From Anaerolineales bacterium (GTDB lineage Bacteria; Chloroflexota; Anaerolineae; Anaerolineales; Villigracilaceae), in NCBI GenBank assembly GCA_023382595.1, contig JAHDWB010000006.1, positions 90,139 to 154,138 on the forward strand: a DNA stretch of 64,000 nt, written 5' to 3'. Below the pieces are notes generated by a model. That model was not told the DNA's origin, ran no database searches, and worked only from the letters and a program-made list of their open reading frames with translations. Shown piece after piece: positions 8,276-16,261 of this stretch. Position 1 is the first letter of the stretch, and each line of letters begins with the position of its first letter. Position numbers and translations under genes: made by a program.

Positions 8276-8923
8276 ATGGAATTGTCTTTTCTCTACGAAC
8301 TTGTCGGTTATGCAGGCTCCATTCTGGTTGCCATCTCGCTGATGATGAAATCCATCCTGCGCCTGCGGATCATCAGCATGGCGGGGGCGGTGTTCTTCAT
8401 CACCTACGGCTTGCTGGTCGGCGCGCTGCCGATCGTCTTTCTGAACGGCTTGATCCTGTTCATCAACCTCTACAATCTGGTCAGGATGCTGCGGCAGAAG
8501 GATTACTTTACGCTGATGGAGATCCGCGCCGAGAGCGCGTATCTGAAAAAGTTCCTGGATTTTTACCGGAACGAGATCCTGGAGTTCATCCCGACCTATT
8601 TGTTCAAGCCGAAGAGCGACCAGTTGGTGCTGTTCGTCCTGCGGAACATGGTGCCTGCGGGCGTGTTGATCGTCAAGCCGGAAGGGGAACAGGCGCAGGT
8701 CTTCCTCGACTTTGTCATCCCCGGCTATCGTGATTTTCGGGCGGGGAAATTCCTTTTTGAAGAAAGCGCTGAGTTCTTCAGTCAAAAAGGCATCCGCCGT
8801 TTGGTGACCGCCCCGGGAAACGCCAGGCATGTATCCTATTTGCGGAAGATGGGCTTTCGTTTGGAAGGCGGAATGTACGTCCGCGCGGTGTCCGACGGCG
8901 TTTTGAGCGATTCCGCCCTGTAG
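8276..8923 (+). CDS. YgjV-like membrane domain fused to an acetyltransferase-like domain
   Basis: 215 residues. The first 75 residues form three membrane helices (LVGYAGSILVAISLMM, IISMAGAVFFITYGLLVG, IVFLNGLILFINLYNLV), the pattern of the YgjV/SWEET-like family. Residues 85-205 are soluble, with VPAGVLIV, FLDFVIPGYRDFRAGKFLF and RHVSYLRKMGFRLEGG, which reads like the C-terminal half of a GNAT fold. The ATG at 8276 is chosen over a GTG at 8267 because AGGAAG at 8262-8267 is correctly spaced for it. Function is not known; the GNAT reading is an inference from late motifs only. Confidence 0.78.
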   Translation: MELSFLYELVGYAGSILVAISLMMKSILRLRIISMAGAVFFITYGLLVGALPIVFLNGLILFINLYNLVRMLRQKDYFTLMEIRAESAYLKKFLDFYRNEILEFIPTYLFKPKSDQLVLFVLRNMVPAGVLIVKPEGEQAQVFLDFVIPGYRDFRAGKFLFEESAEFFSQKGIRRLVTAPGNARHVSYLRKMGFRLEGGMYVRAVSDGVLSDSAL

Positions 8924-8982
8924 CATCATTAGGATTTTCTAAAAGATCGTTCATTCTGCACGGCTCAGGCGGATGTTCAAGG

Positions 8983-8988
8983 TACAAT
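8983..8988 (+). promoter_or_regulatory. -10 box giving a near-leaderless transcript
   Basis: TACAAT ends only 10 bases before the ATG at 8999, so the start site would lie within a few bases of the initiation codon. No ribosome site precedes the ATG. Confidence 0.4.
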
Positions 8989-8998
8989 CTTTTCAGCG

Positions 8999-10687
8999 AT
9001 GGACAAAAAATTACTGGATGATCTTACATTTTTATACGGTTCCGAGACTGCCCCTGAAGTGCATTCCGATCTTCAGGCGATAATGGCGAAGTACCGCGCG
9101 CGCACCTCCGCGCGGGAGGGGGGAGTGACGGAACGAGATGCGATCCTGATCACGTATGGCGACCAGGTCCAAAGGTCGGAGGAAGCGCCGCTGAAGACGT
9201 TGGCGGAGTTTTGCCGCAGGCATCTTAAAGATGTTGTCAGCGGAATCCACATCCTGCCCTTTTATCCCTGGACCTCGGACGACGGTTTTTCGGTCATGGA
9301 TTATCGCGAGATCGATCCTGCGCTGGGGGAGTGGGAAGATGTGACGGCGATGCGGGGCGATTTCCGTTTGATGTTCGACGCGGTGGTCAACCATATGTCG
9401 GCGCAGAGCGATTGGTTCCGGAAGTTTTTGCAGGATGACCCGCATTACAAGGATTACTTCATTGTGGTGGATGGCGAGCCGAATCTCTCGCAGGTCGTGC
9501 GTCCGCGCGCGTTGCCGCTGCTCACGCCGTTTCAAACGCCTTCGGGCGTGAAGAAGGTGTGGACGACTTTCAGCGATGACCAGGTCGATCTCAATTTTCA
9601 GAACCCCGCTGTACTGTTGGAGATCATCGACATCCTGTTGATGTATGCCGAACGCGGCGCGGATTTTATCCGTCTCGACGCCATCGCCTATCTGTGGAAG
9701 CAGATAGGCACGCCCTGCATTCATCTGCCGCAAACGCATCGCATCATTCAATTGATGCGCGCGGTGTTCGATGAGGTCGCGCCGCATGTGGGTTTGATCA
9801 CCGAGACCAACGTGCCGCACGCGGATAACATCTCCTATTTCGGCGACGGCGCGAACGAGGCGCAGATGGTCTATAACTTTGCCCTGCCGCCGCTGACCTT
9901 GCACACCTTCCACACAGGCGATGCGCGGATCCTTTCGGATTGGGCGGACTCGCTGACCCTGCCTTCGGATAAGACGACCTTCTTCAACTTTCTCGCTTCA
10001 CACGACGGGGTGGGCTTGAATCCTGCCCGGGGGATTTTGTCGGACGCTGACATCGACTCGCTTGTGGGAACGACTCTCGCGCACGGCGGCTTGATCTCAT
10101 ACAAGCACAACGCGGACGGTTCGCAAAGCCCGTACGAGATGAACATCAATTATTTCGATGCGCTTTCGAGTCCGCTAAGTGATGAATCGCTGGCATTGCA
10201 AGTAGACCGTTTCATCGCGGCGCAAGCCGTCATGCTTGCACTGGTTGGTATGCCGGGGATTTACTTCCATAGTTTGTTCGGCTCGCGCGGCTGGCTCGAA
10301 GGCGTGAAGCAGACAGGGCGCAACCGCACCATCAACCGCCAGAAATGCAATTTCGATACCATTCAGCATGAACTTGCCGATCCCGCATCCCTGCGTTCGC
10401 AGGTGTTCTCCCGCTATCGTGAATTGCTGTCGGCGCGGGGGTGTTCGCCCGCTTTCCATCCGCATGGCGGGCAAAAGGTGCTGGACTTGCATAAGTCCGT
10501 TTTCGCATTGGAGCGGATCTCGCCCGACGGTTCGGCGCGGGTGCTCTGCCTGTGCAACGTCAGCGCGGATGCGGTCACGCTCGATGCGCCGTTTGAAAGC
10601 GCAAAGGATATGATGACTGGAAACACTGTGAGCGGAAGAGTCCTTTCGCTTGAACCGTATCAAATACTTTGGATTGCAAGACCCTAA
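8999..10687 (+). CDS. GH13 subfamily 18 sugar phosphorylase (sucrose or glucosylglycerate phosphorylase-like)
   Basis: 562 residues covering a complete GH13 barrel. Catalytic features are visible: nucleophile Asp in DFIRLDAIAYLWK, acid/base Glu in LITETNVPHADN, and the transition-state Asp in FLASHDGVG. FDAVVNHMSAQS is region I. The run GTPCIHLPQTH and the NISYFGDGANEAQMVYNFALPP stretch are typical of the GH13_18 branch that includes sucrose 6-phosphate and glucosylglycerate phosphorylases rather than classical sucrose phosphorylase. These enzymes reversibly phosphorolyse an alpha-glucoside to glucose 1-phosphate. The next two genes are a GT4 transferase and a histidine phosphatase, suggesting a glucoside made by transfer and dephosphorylation. 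The acceptor cannot be fixed from sequence. Confidence 0.88.
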   Translation: MDKKLLDDLTFLYGSETAPEVHSDLQAIMAKYRARTSAREGGVTERDAILITYGDQVQRSEEAPLKTLAEFCRRHLKDVVSGIHILPFYPWTSDDGFSVMDYREIDPALGEWEDVTAMRGDFRLMFDAVVNHMSAQSDWFRKFLQDDPHYKDYFIVVDGEPNLSQVVRPRALPLLTPFQTPSGVKKVWTTFSDDQVDLNFQNPAVLLEIIDILLMYAERGADFIRLDAIAYLWKQIGTPCIHLPQTHRIIQLMRAVFDEVAPHVGLITETNVPHADNISYFGDGANEAQMVYNFALPPLTLHTFHTGDARILSDWADSLTLPSDKTTFFNFLASHDGVGLNPARGILSDADIDSLVGTTLAHGGLISYKHNADGSQSPYEMNINYFDALSSPLSDESLALQVDRFIAAQAVMLALVGMPGIYFHSLFGSRGWLEGVKQTGRNRTINRQKCNFDTIQHELADPASLRSQVFSRYRELLSARGCSPAFHPHGGQKVLDLHKSVFALERISPDGSARVLCLCNVSADAVTLDAPFESAKDMMTGNTVSGRVLSLEPYQILWIARP

Positions 10688-10711
10688 AGGTTTCAAAAAC
10701 CTTTTGGGTCT
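10679..10711 (+). other. Strong hairpin spanning the GH13 stop codon
   Basis: AGACCCTAAAGGTTT (10679-10693) pairs with AAACCTTTTGGGTCT (10697-10711): 14 of 15 positions, three-base loop. The left arm contains the TAA stop. No T tract follows, so it is more likely an RNA stability or coupling element than a terminator. Confidence 0.5.
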
Positions 10712-10726
10712 GTAGGATTGGAATAT

Positions 10727-12064
10727 ATGACATCTCGAAACATTGGTTTTATCTCCACCCGCTTTGCCGGCACAGACGGCGTCTCTTTGGAAGTGACCAA
10801 ATGGGCGACCGTGCTGGAGCGCATGGGGCACAAATGCTTTTACTTTGCGGGCGAATGTGACCGCCCCGCTGAGGTCAGCCATGTGGTGGAAGAAGCGTTC
10901 TATCGCCACCCCGAAATTGACAGGATCAGCCAGCAGGCGTATTCGGGCAGTTGGACGGTCACGGAAGAGGCGCGCGCCGCCCATCCTGAGATCGCAGCGT
11001 TGCACAAGCCGTTCTTCTCCATGTATGTCCGCCCGCCGGGGATGACCCAGCGCGTGAACGAGTTGAAGGATTACTTCAAGGAACAATTGTATAAGTTCGC
11101 GCATCGCTTCAATCTGGAATTGCTCGTCATCGAGAATGCGCTGACCATTCCGCTCAATATTCCGCTTGGGCTGGCGCTGACCGAGTTCATCGCCGAAACG
11201 GGCTTCCCGACCATCGCGCATCACCATGACTTTTATTGGGAACGTCAGCGCTTTCAGGTCAACTGCGTGGGGGATTATCTCGCCGCGGCGTTTCCGCCCA
11301 ACCTGCCGTCCGTTCGGCACGTGGTCATCAACTCTGTGCAAGCGCAGCAGATCGCCCTGCGGACGGGCGTGACGGCGCGCGTCATCCCGAATGTAATGGA
11401 TTTCGACTCCCCGCCGCCCGCGCCTGACGAGTACACAACATCCGTCCGTGAAGATATGGGCATCGAGCAGGGCGAATACTTCTTCCTGCAACCCACGCGC
11501 GTCATTCAACGCAAGGGTATCGAGCACGCGGTGGAACTGGTCCGCAGGCTGGGACTGCCCGCCAAGCTGGTCATTTCCCATGCGGCAGGCGATGAAGGCA
11601 CGGATTACGAACAGCGCGTGCATGAATATGCTGACTTATTGAATGTGACCGTCCGCTTTGAAGATGAGCAGGTCAACGAACATCGCGGACTGACAAAGGA
11701 CGGAAAGAAGGTTTACACTTTGGGGGATGTGTATCCCTACGCCGATTTGGTGACCTATCCCTCCGCCATTGAAGGGTTTGGCAATGCTTTTCTTGAAGCA
11801 GTGTATTTCCATCGCCCCATTCTTGTGAATAATTATTCCATTTATGAAGTGGATATCAAACCCAAGGGCTTCCGCGTAGTGTGGTTCGACGGTTACATCA
11901 GCAAGGATACGCTGGATGAGACGAGGTTTATTTTGCAGAACCCCGATGAAGCCCGCAAATGGGCGGACAAAAACTATGCGCTCGCAAAACAACATTTTTC
12001 GTACACTGTGTTGGAACAGCGTCTGGACTCCATCCTTGCGGATTGTTTTGGATATCGCGTATGA
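10727..12064 (+). CDS. Glycosyltransferase family 4
   Basis: 445 residues. A GT-B fold: N-terminal GFISTRFAGTDGVSLEVTKW, then the donor-binding half with FLQPTRVIQRKGIEHAVELV, and the EX7E-type motif region YPSAIEGFGNAFLEAVYF. HHHDFYWERQRF is a striking acceptor-side segment. The ATG at 10727 is used, with AGGA at 10714-10717; a TTG at 10718 is the alternative. It follows the phosphorylase by 39 bases and overlaps the phosphatase by ATGA, so the three form an operon. Probably makes a phosphorylated glucoside or mannoside from a sugar nucleotide; the acceptor (for example 3-phosphoglycerate or a sugar phosphate) is an inference from the neighbouring phosphatase. Confidence 0.87.
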   Translation: MTSRNIGFISTRFAGTDGVSLEVTKWATVLERMGHKCFYFAGECDRPAEVSHVVEEAFYRHPEIDRISQQAYSGSWTVTEEARAAHPEIAALHKPFFSMYVRPPGMTQRVNELKDYFKEQLYKFAHRFNLELLVIENALTIPLNIPLGLALTEFIAETGFPTIAHHHDFYWERQRFQVNCVGDYLAAAFPPNLPSVRHVVINSVQAQQIALRTGVTARVIPNVMDFDSPPPAPDEYTTSVREDMGIEQGEYFFLQPTRVIQRKGIEHAVELVRRLGLPAKLVISHAAGDEGTDYEQRVHEYADLLNVTVRFEDEQVNEHRGLTKDGKKVYTLGDVYPYADLVTYPSAIEGFGNAFLEAVYFHRPILVNNYSIYEVDIKPKGFRVVWFDGYISKDTLDETRFILQNPDEARKWADKNYALAKQHFSYTVLEQRLDSILADCFGYRV

Positions 12065-12621
12065 GGGAGATCTGGCTTCTCCGTCATGGACAGACCGATT
12101 GGAATTTGCAAGGCAGGTGGCAGGGACAGGCTCCCTTTGCGCCCGGCTTGAACGAAACCGGATTTGCGCAGGCGCGTTCCGCGGCGGAAGAATTATCTGA
12201 AATTCAATTTGGCGCGATCTATTCCAGCGACCTGTTGCGCGCACGTCAGACCGCCGAGGCAGTCGCTGAAAAACAAGGCATGTCGGTTTTGGTGGATGAG
12301 CGGCTACGCGAGGTCAATCTTGGAGAGTGGGAAGGGATGCTTTCGGAGGATGTCAAAGCCCGCTATCCGAATGAACTCAGGGAGCGGGATGAGAATCCGT
12401 TAAATGCCCGTCCGCCGCAAGGGGAGACGCTGGCAGAGGTGGCGGAACGCGCTGGGACGGCGGTTAAGGATATTTTGCAGAAGCAGGCTCAAGGTCCGTT
12501 ATTGATCGTATCGCACGGGCTCACGCTTGCGTCGCTCATTTGCATGTCAAGTCATATCCCGCTCGAAAAGGCATATGAGCATATCCCTGAAAACGCAACC
12601 CCTGTTCGGATCATATTTTAA
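12061..12621 (+). CDS. Histidine phosphatase (phosphoglycerate mutase-like)
   Basis: 186 residues. LLRHGQTDWN carries the phosphorylated histidine; YSSDLLRARQTAEAV, LREVNLGEWEG and IVSHGLTLASL complete the family signature. The ATG overlaps the glycosyltransferase stop (ATGA). In actinobacteria a histidine phosphatase of this superfamily (GpgP) dephosphorylates glucosyl-3-phosphoglycerate, so the position beside a GT4 enzyme and a GH13_18 phosphorylase fits a compatible-solute or glucoside pathway. Alpha-ribazole phosphatase (CobC) is a less likely alternative since no cobamide genes are near. Confidence 0.88.
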   Translation: MREIWLLRHGQTDWNLQGRWQGQAPFAPGLNETGFAQARSAAEELSEIQFGAIYSSDLLRARQTAEAVAEKQGMSVLVDERLREVNLGEWEGMLSEDVKARYPNELRERDENPLNARPPQGETLAEVAERAGTAVKDILQKQAQGPLLIVSHGLTLASLICMSSHIPLEKAYEHIPENATPVRIIF

Positions 12622-12663
12622 ATTCCGGAAGTAAAATTGATCATCTCGAATATAGGATCGAAT

Positions 12664-13563
12664 ATGATGAAACGCCTCTTGCTCCTGACCGTGATGCTGG
12701 TCTCCGCTTGTACGCAGGAGATTCGCACGCAATCACCGCTTCCGGTTGTGACCGAGCTTGCTCCTCCGCCGACGGCGACGGAGGTGATCCTAATTTCGCC
12801 GACAGGGACGCCGATCCCGATTCCGACCGCAACGCCAACTCCGGTCCGTTTCCCGCCGCCCCAGACGTTGCCCGCGGGAGCGGTCAGCATGGTCGCCATT
12901 GGGGACAGCCTGACACAGGGCGTGGGGGACGGGACAGGGCGCGGCTATCCCGGGCGGCTGCTGGAGATGGTGACCATGGAGCGCCCCGGTTCTGCCATCA
13001 CAAATTTTGGTCAGGCAGGCTGGACGTCGGACATGTTGATCGACGGCGACCAGGGCATGTTCGGTCAGGTACAGCGCGCGGTTGCAGAGGTAAATCTGTC
13101 CCTTTCACAAGGTCGCGGCGTGGTTGTGCTCGTTTGGATCGGTCACAATGACCTTTGGCGTTTGTATGAGCGCGGGGATGTCACGGACGCGGTGGAGGAG
13201 CAGGACGCCCAACGCTTCGCTTCGAATCTTGATACGATCCTGATCGAACTGCGCGGGGCGGGTGCGCAAGTGATCATTGCCCTGCTTGATGATCCATCCA
13301 ACCGTCCTGCTGTTTTGCAAAGCGAAAATTTCCCGGGCATCACCCTTGATGAATTGGAAAGTATGTCCATGCAGGCGCGGCGCTATAACGAACTTATCAC
13401 GCAAAAGGCGGAGCAGTACGGCGTGTTAACGGTGGATTTTTACAATGCTGATATTTTTTCCAACCCCGCTTTGCTTGCAGATGACGGCGTTCATCCCAAT
13501 GCCGCCGGATACGACCTCATTACCGGGAAATGGTACGAAACGCTGTCGCAGCTATTCGACTAA
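12664..13563 (+). CDS. SGNH/GDSL hydrolase lipoprotein
   Basis: 299 residues. Signal peptide with lipobox LVSAC, then a Pro/Thr-rich linker to about residue 65, then an SGNH esterase domain: block I AIGDSLTQG (Ser nucleophile), Gly/Asn blocks with WIGHND, and block V DGVHPNAAGY (Asp-His). Likely an extracytoplasmic deacylase or lipase held at the membrane. ATG at 12664 follows AGGATCG. Its last 12 bases overlap the tail of the convergent methyltransferase gene. Confidence 0.9.
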   Translation: MMKRLLLLTVMLVSACTQEIRTQSPLPVVTELAPPPTATEVILISPTGTPIPIPTATPTPVRFPPPQTLPAGAVSMVAIGDSLTQGVGDGTGRGYPGRLLEMVTMERPGSAITNFGQAGWTSDMLIDGDQGMFGQVQRAVAEVNLSLSQGRGVVVLVWIGHNDLWRLYERGDVTDAVEEQDAQRFASNLDTILIELRGAGAQVIIALLDDPSNRPAVLQSENFPGITLDELESMSMQARRYNELITQKAEQYGVLTVDFYNADIFSNPALLADDGVHPNAAGYDLITGKWYETLSQLFD

Positions 13564-14187
13564 CGCGAATGCCGCAATGCTAAAAGCGATCGCGGCGTTG
13601 AACGAGCGTTTCTTTCCGCTCATCGGTATAAATACGATCTCATCACATAGTTCCAGCAGGTCAGGGTCCGCGCCAGTTACTTCGCTCCCGACGATCAGCA
13701 GGCGATTTTCGCCCGGCATTTTTACATCCATGCTGCGGATATCTTTTGCCGCCCCGTGCTCCTCCAGCGCATACACCTTCCAGCCTTCCGATTTCAAGTT
13801 TTCTACAAGTTTTACCGCATCCACATGATGGGACCATGTAACGTACTCTTCCGCGCCAAGCGACGTTTTTCTTACCGCTTCGTTCTCCGGCGTGGGCGTG
13901 ATCCCGCATAAATAGGCGTGGGTAAACCCGAATCCGTCCGCGCTGCGCAGGATCGAACCGACATTCCAGGCTGAACGGATGTTATCCATCAGGACGGCAA
14001 AATTTCCGCTGCGGGTTGACCGTTCATGTTCGCGCGTCATGCTCTCTTCCGAAATGGACTTCTCCAATACCACTCGTGTCTCCCCCAGGCAGTGCGGACA
14101 ACGCGTGCCGAATGAATGTCCCTGCCGGATGGGGTAGCGCAAGCCGCAGCCTGTACAGATGCGGATCTCGAAGACGTCAGAAGACAT
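13552..14187 (-). CDS. TrmH/SpoU-family RNA methyltransferase with N-terminal zinc ribbon
   Basis: 211 residues. The first 40 residues hold two CxxC pairs (CTGCGLRYP and CPHCLG), a zinc-ribbon. The SPOUT domain shows motif 1 NIRSAWNVGSILRSADGFG, motif 2 LLIVGSEVTGADPDLLELC and motif 3 IPMSGKKRSFNAAIAFSIA, which form the knotted AdoMet site. Target is tRNA or rRNA 2'-O-ribose by family, not resolvable here. The zinc-ribbon is unusual for TrmH proteins and may aid RNA recognition. Confidence 0.88.
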   Translation of the reverse strand: MSSDVFEIRICTGCGLRYPIRQGHSFGTRCPHCLGETRVVLEKSISEESMTREHERSTRSGNFAVLMDNIRSAWNVGSILRSADGFGFTHAYLCGITPTPENEAVRKTSLGAEEYVTWSHHVDAVKLVENLKSEGWKVYALEEHGAAKDIRSMDVKMPGENRLLIVGSEVTGADPDLLELCDEIVFIPMSGKKRSFNAAIAFSIAAFALVE

Positions 14188-14213
14188 CAGAAGACATCAT
14201 CCCAAAGAGTTTC

Positions 14214-15017
14214 CTATTTGAACTTGCCGATCTCGAAATATTCAAACGTGGCGGGAATGTTCAACGTATCATTGTTTTGTCCGGCGAACAAACCCACTTG
14301 CTGAATATCAAAATTTATGGCTCGTTGATATGAACGATACCAGGCTTTGCCATCCGGGCTGGTGAACAGGCTGACTATGTTTCCTTCCACAACCAGCCGG
14401 ATGGCAAGAGTATTCCCGAAATACTGTGTGGGGTTTCGCGGCAACGCATAAATGCCGTTTTGGTAAATATCGAAATAGTGCCCCTGCCCGGGGCAGCCGA
14501 CTGCCGGCAGGCAGTATCCCAGCCCTGCTTGCGCGAAATTTGCGATCGATTCAAAGAGAACAACCCCGGCAAATTGATCGCTTTCATCAGGGAGAAAGTT
14601 GACACTTGTTTCGACAAAGAAATCGCCCTGCGGTGCGGGTCTCAGTAAAAGATTCTTTGCATTGCCAAAGTTAATATAACCGGGTTCCGCCTGGATTTGC
14701 AGCGAACCGGGAATAGTGGCAAGACTCCAGTTGATTGGATTTTCATTCAGCCACTGCCAGCCAGGCTTTAACTCTGCGTTGAAGTCATCGCGAAAAAGCG
14801 TTTCGGTGTCTGATGTAAAAACGATCGGCGTGGATGTTGCGGTGGCTTCGGGGGTGGATGTGATCGTTGGTGTTGGGGTCCTGTCTGCCAGGTGCGTAAC
14901 GGTCATCACGATATCGGTCAGATTGACATCAGGCGTAGGTGATTGAATGGCAGATTCGCATCCACTTGCGAAGAGTAGAAGTGAAAATGAAAAAACGATC
15001 AAGTAAGTTCGTTTCAT
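14214..15017 (-). CDS. Lipoprotein with a concanavalin-like beta-sandwich
   Basis: 267 residues. Signal peptide ending in ASGC, Thr/Pro-rich linker (about 30-65), then a domain starting LFRDDFNAELKPGWQWLNE and containing LLRPAPQGDFFVETSVNF, GVVLFESIAN and IRLVVEGNIVSLFTSPDGKAW. This is the layout of DUF1349/GH43-C2-like laminin-type sandwiches that often bind glycans. No catalytic residues are evident. Upstream on the minus strand is an unassigned gap of about 440 bases. Confidence 0.78.
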   Translation of the reverse strand: MKRTYLIVFSFSLLLFASGCESAIQSPTPDVNLTDIVMTVTHLADRTPTPTITSTPEATATSTPIVFTSDTETLFRDDFNAELKPGWQWLNENPINWSLATIPGSLQIQAEPGYINFGNAKNLLLRPAPQGDFFVETSVNFLPDESDQFAGVVLFESIANFAQAGLGYCLPAVGCPGQGHYFDIYQNGIYALPRNPTQYFGNTLAIRLVVEGNIVSLFTSPDGKAWYRSYQRAINFDIQQVGLFAGQNNDTLNIPATFEYFEIGKFK

Positions 15018-15457
15018 ATGGCTTCCTTGTTATGGTGTTGGATAATTTTACACTCGATGATTTTGGAGAAGTGTTGCAATCTCACAAAAGAATGGCGGCT
15101 TGCGTGCATGCGCCATATTTTCTTCGGCAATGCTATGGCATTGCTCCATGATTCACGCATGGAAGTATCGCGCACTCCACACTACGACAGTTCATATTGA
15201 GAGCCTCTATTATATCTTGGCGGAATCGGTTGAAAACCCTGATGTAGGAAAATGGCGGAATCTGAAGGAAACTGAATTAAATCTGCTGAAACAGCCCGTA
15301 AAAAAGGCAGTTTCAATATAAGTCACATGGTATTTATGATTTTAGGCGGGTGCAGGAAATGACTTTTAGTGATATATTTCACAAGCCAAGAAAACATATA
15401 TGAGCGGAGGTGAATTGGTAAAGCCGTTTACGCTTTATCGATAATTGGAGACCACTA
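15018..15457. other. Gene-free gap before the hydrogenase operon
   Basis: Short open frames here lack ribosome sites and coding character. The stretch should hold the promoters of the divergent lipoprotein and hydrogenase operon; A+T-rich segments at 15200-15220 and 15370-15450 are candidates, but no clean -35/-10 pair can be called. GGAG at 15447-15450 serves the first hydrogenase gene. Confidence 0.5.
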
Positions 15458-15952
15458 ATGGAAAGAATAGAGTATCTGCTTCTGTTGTTGGGGGCTGTCT
15501 TCTTTGCGTATCGTGCGATTGTATCCACCAGAATTTTAGTTTCCACAATCTATCTGGCTTGTGTCAGTGCCCTGGTTTCAGTGGTGCTCTACCTGCTTGG
15601 TGCGGCACAAGTTGCTGTGATGGAACTCTCGGTGGGGGCGGGGCTGGTGACAGTTCTTCTTGTGTACGCCGTCAGCGTCGTTGGTGACGATGCGCTTGAC
15701 CCTGCGTCGATCATTCCAAAACCATTGGCGTTGACTGTTGTCGGGCTGGCGATTTTCATGGTCGGTTGGATGGTTTACCCGTCCATTCAAACTGCGGAAA
15801 CCACAGGTCCCGTTGATCTTGCCAGCGTGTTGTGGGGCACCCGCGTGCTGGACGTGTGGATTCAGATCGTGCTGATCTTCTCTGGCGTGATGGGCGTTCT
15901 GGGTTTGCTCTCCGAGCGCATCCGTGACCCGAAAAAGGAAGTGGGCGCATGA
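15458..15952 (+). CDS. MnhB/MbhD-like (DUF4040-type) membrane subunit of [NiFe]-hydrogenase complex
   Basis: 164 residues with four to five predicted membrane helices, including LVSTIYLACVSALVSVVLYLLGA and AVMELSVGAGLVTVLLVYAVSVVG. The motif AVMELSVGAGL matches MbhD/DUF4040 and NuoJ-like subunits of Mrp-type antiporters and membrane-bound hydrogenases. First gene of a nine-gene operon; its stop overlaps the next start (ATGA). Likely part of the ion-translocating arm. Confidence 0.8.
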   Translation: MERIEYLLLLLGAVFFAYRAIVSTRILVSTIYLACVSALVSVVLYLLGAAQVAVMELSVGAGLVTVLLVYAVSVVGDDALDPASIIPKPLALTVVGLAIFMVGWMVYPSIQTAETTGPVDLASVLWGTRVLDVWIQIVLIFSGVMGVLGLLSERIRDPKKEVGA

Positions 15953-16260
15953 ACATGACTTCCCTCAATATTGTTCTGGTCGGCATCGCCGCGCTGTTTG
16001 GCGTCGGCTTGTATGGTTTGCTCATCACGCGTAACCTGATCAAGATCGTAATGGTCTTGCAAATTCTGGTCAAAGGCGTGATTTTGTCATTGGTGTTTGC
16101 GGGCAAACTGAGCGGCAACCTCGGGCTGGGGCAGTCCATCGCCGCCACCGTCATCGTCGCGGATACCATCGTGGCGGTGGTCGGGTTGGCGCTGGCAGTG
16201 CAGGTGCGCCGCCGTTTCGGCACGCTGGATGCGCCGCAAATCTCCACGCTGAAAGGATGA
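15949..16260 (+). CDS. NuoK/MnhC/HyfE-like membrane subunit
   Basis: 103 residues, three helices, with IVLVGIAALFGVGLYGLLITRNLIK and the tail segment ATVIVADTIVAVVGLALAVQVRRRFGT that match the NuoK/MnhC family (conserved ADTIVAVVGLAL). Overlaps the preceding gene by four bases. Expected to contribute conserved buried charges to proton or sodium transfer. Confidence 0.87.
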   Translation: MNMTSLNIVLVGIAALFGVGLYGLLITRNLIKIVMVLQILVKGVILSLVFAGKLSGNLGLGQSIAATVIVADTIVAVVGLALAVQVRRRFGTLDAPQISTLKG

Positions 16261-16261
16261 C

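Noticed and set aside
10175..11623. 482-codon minus-strand frame
   Set aside because: Antisense to the phosphorylase and GT4 genes, with no recognisable motif.
15100..15321. 73-codon plus frame in the gap before the hydrogenase operon
   Set aside because: No ribosome site and no resemblance to known proteins; the charged C-terminal part is not enough to support a gene.
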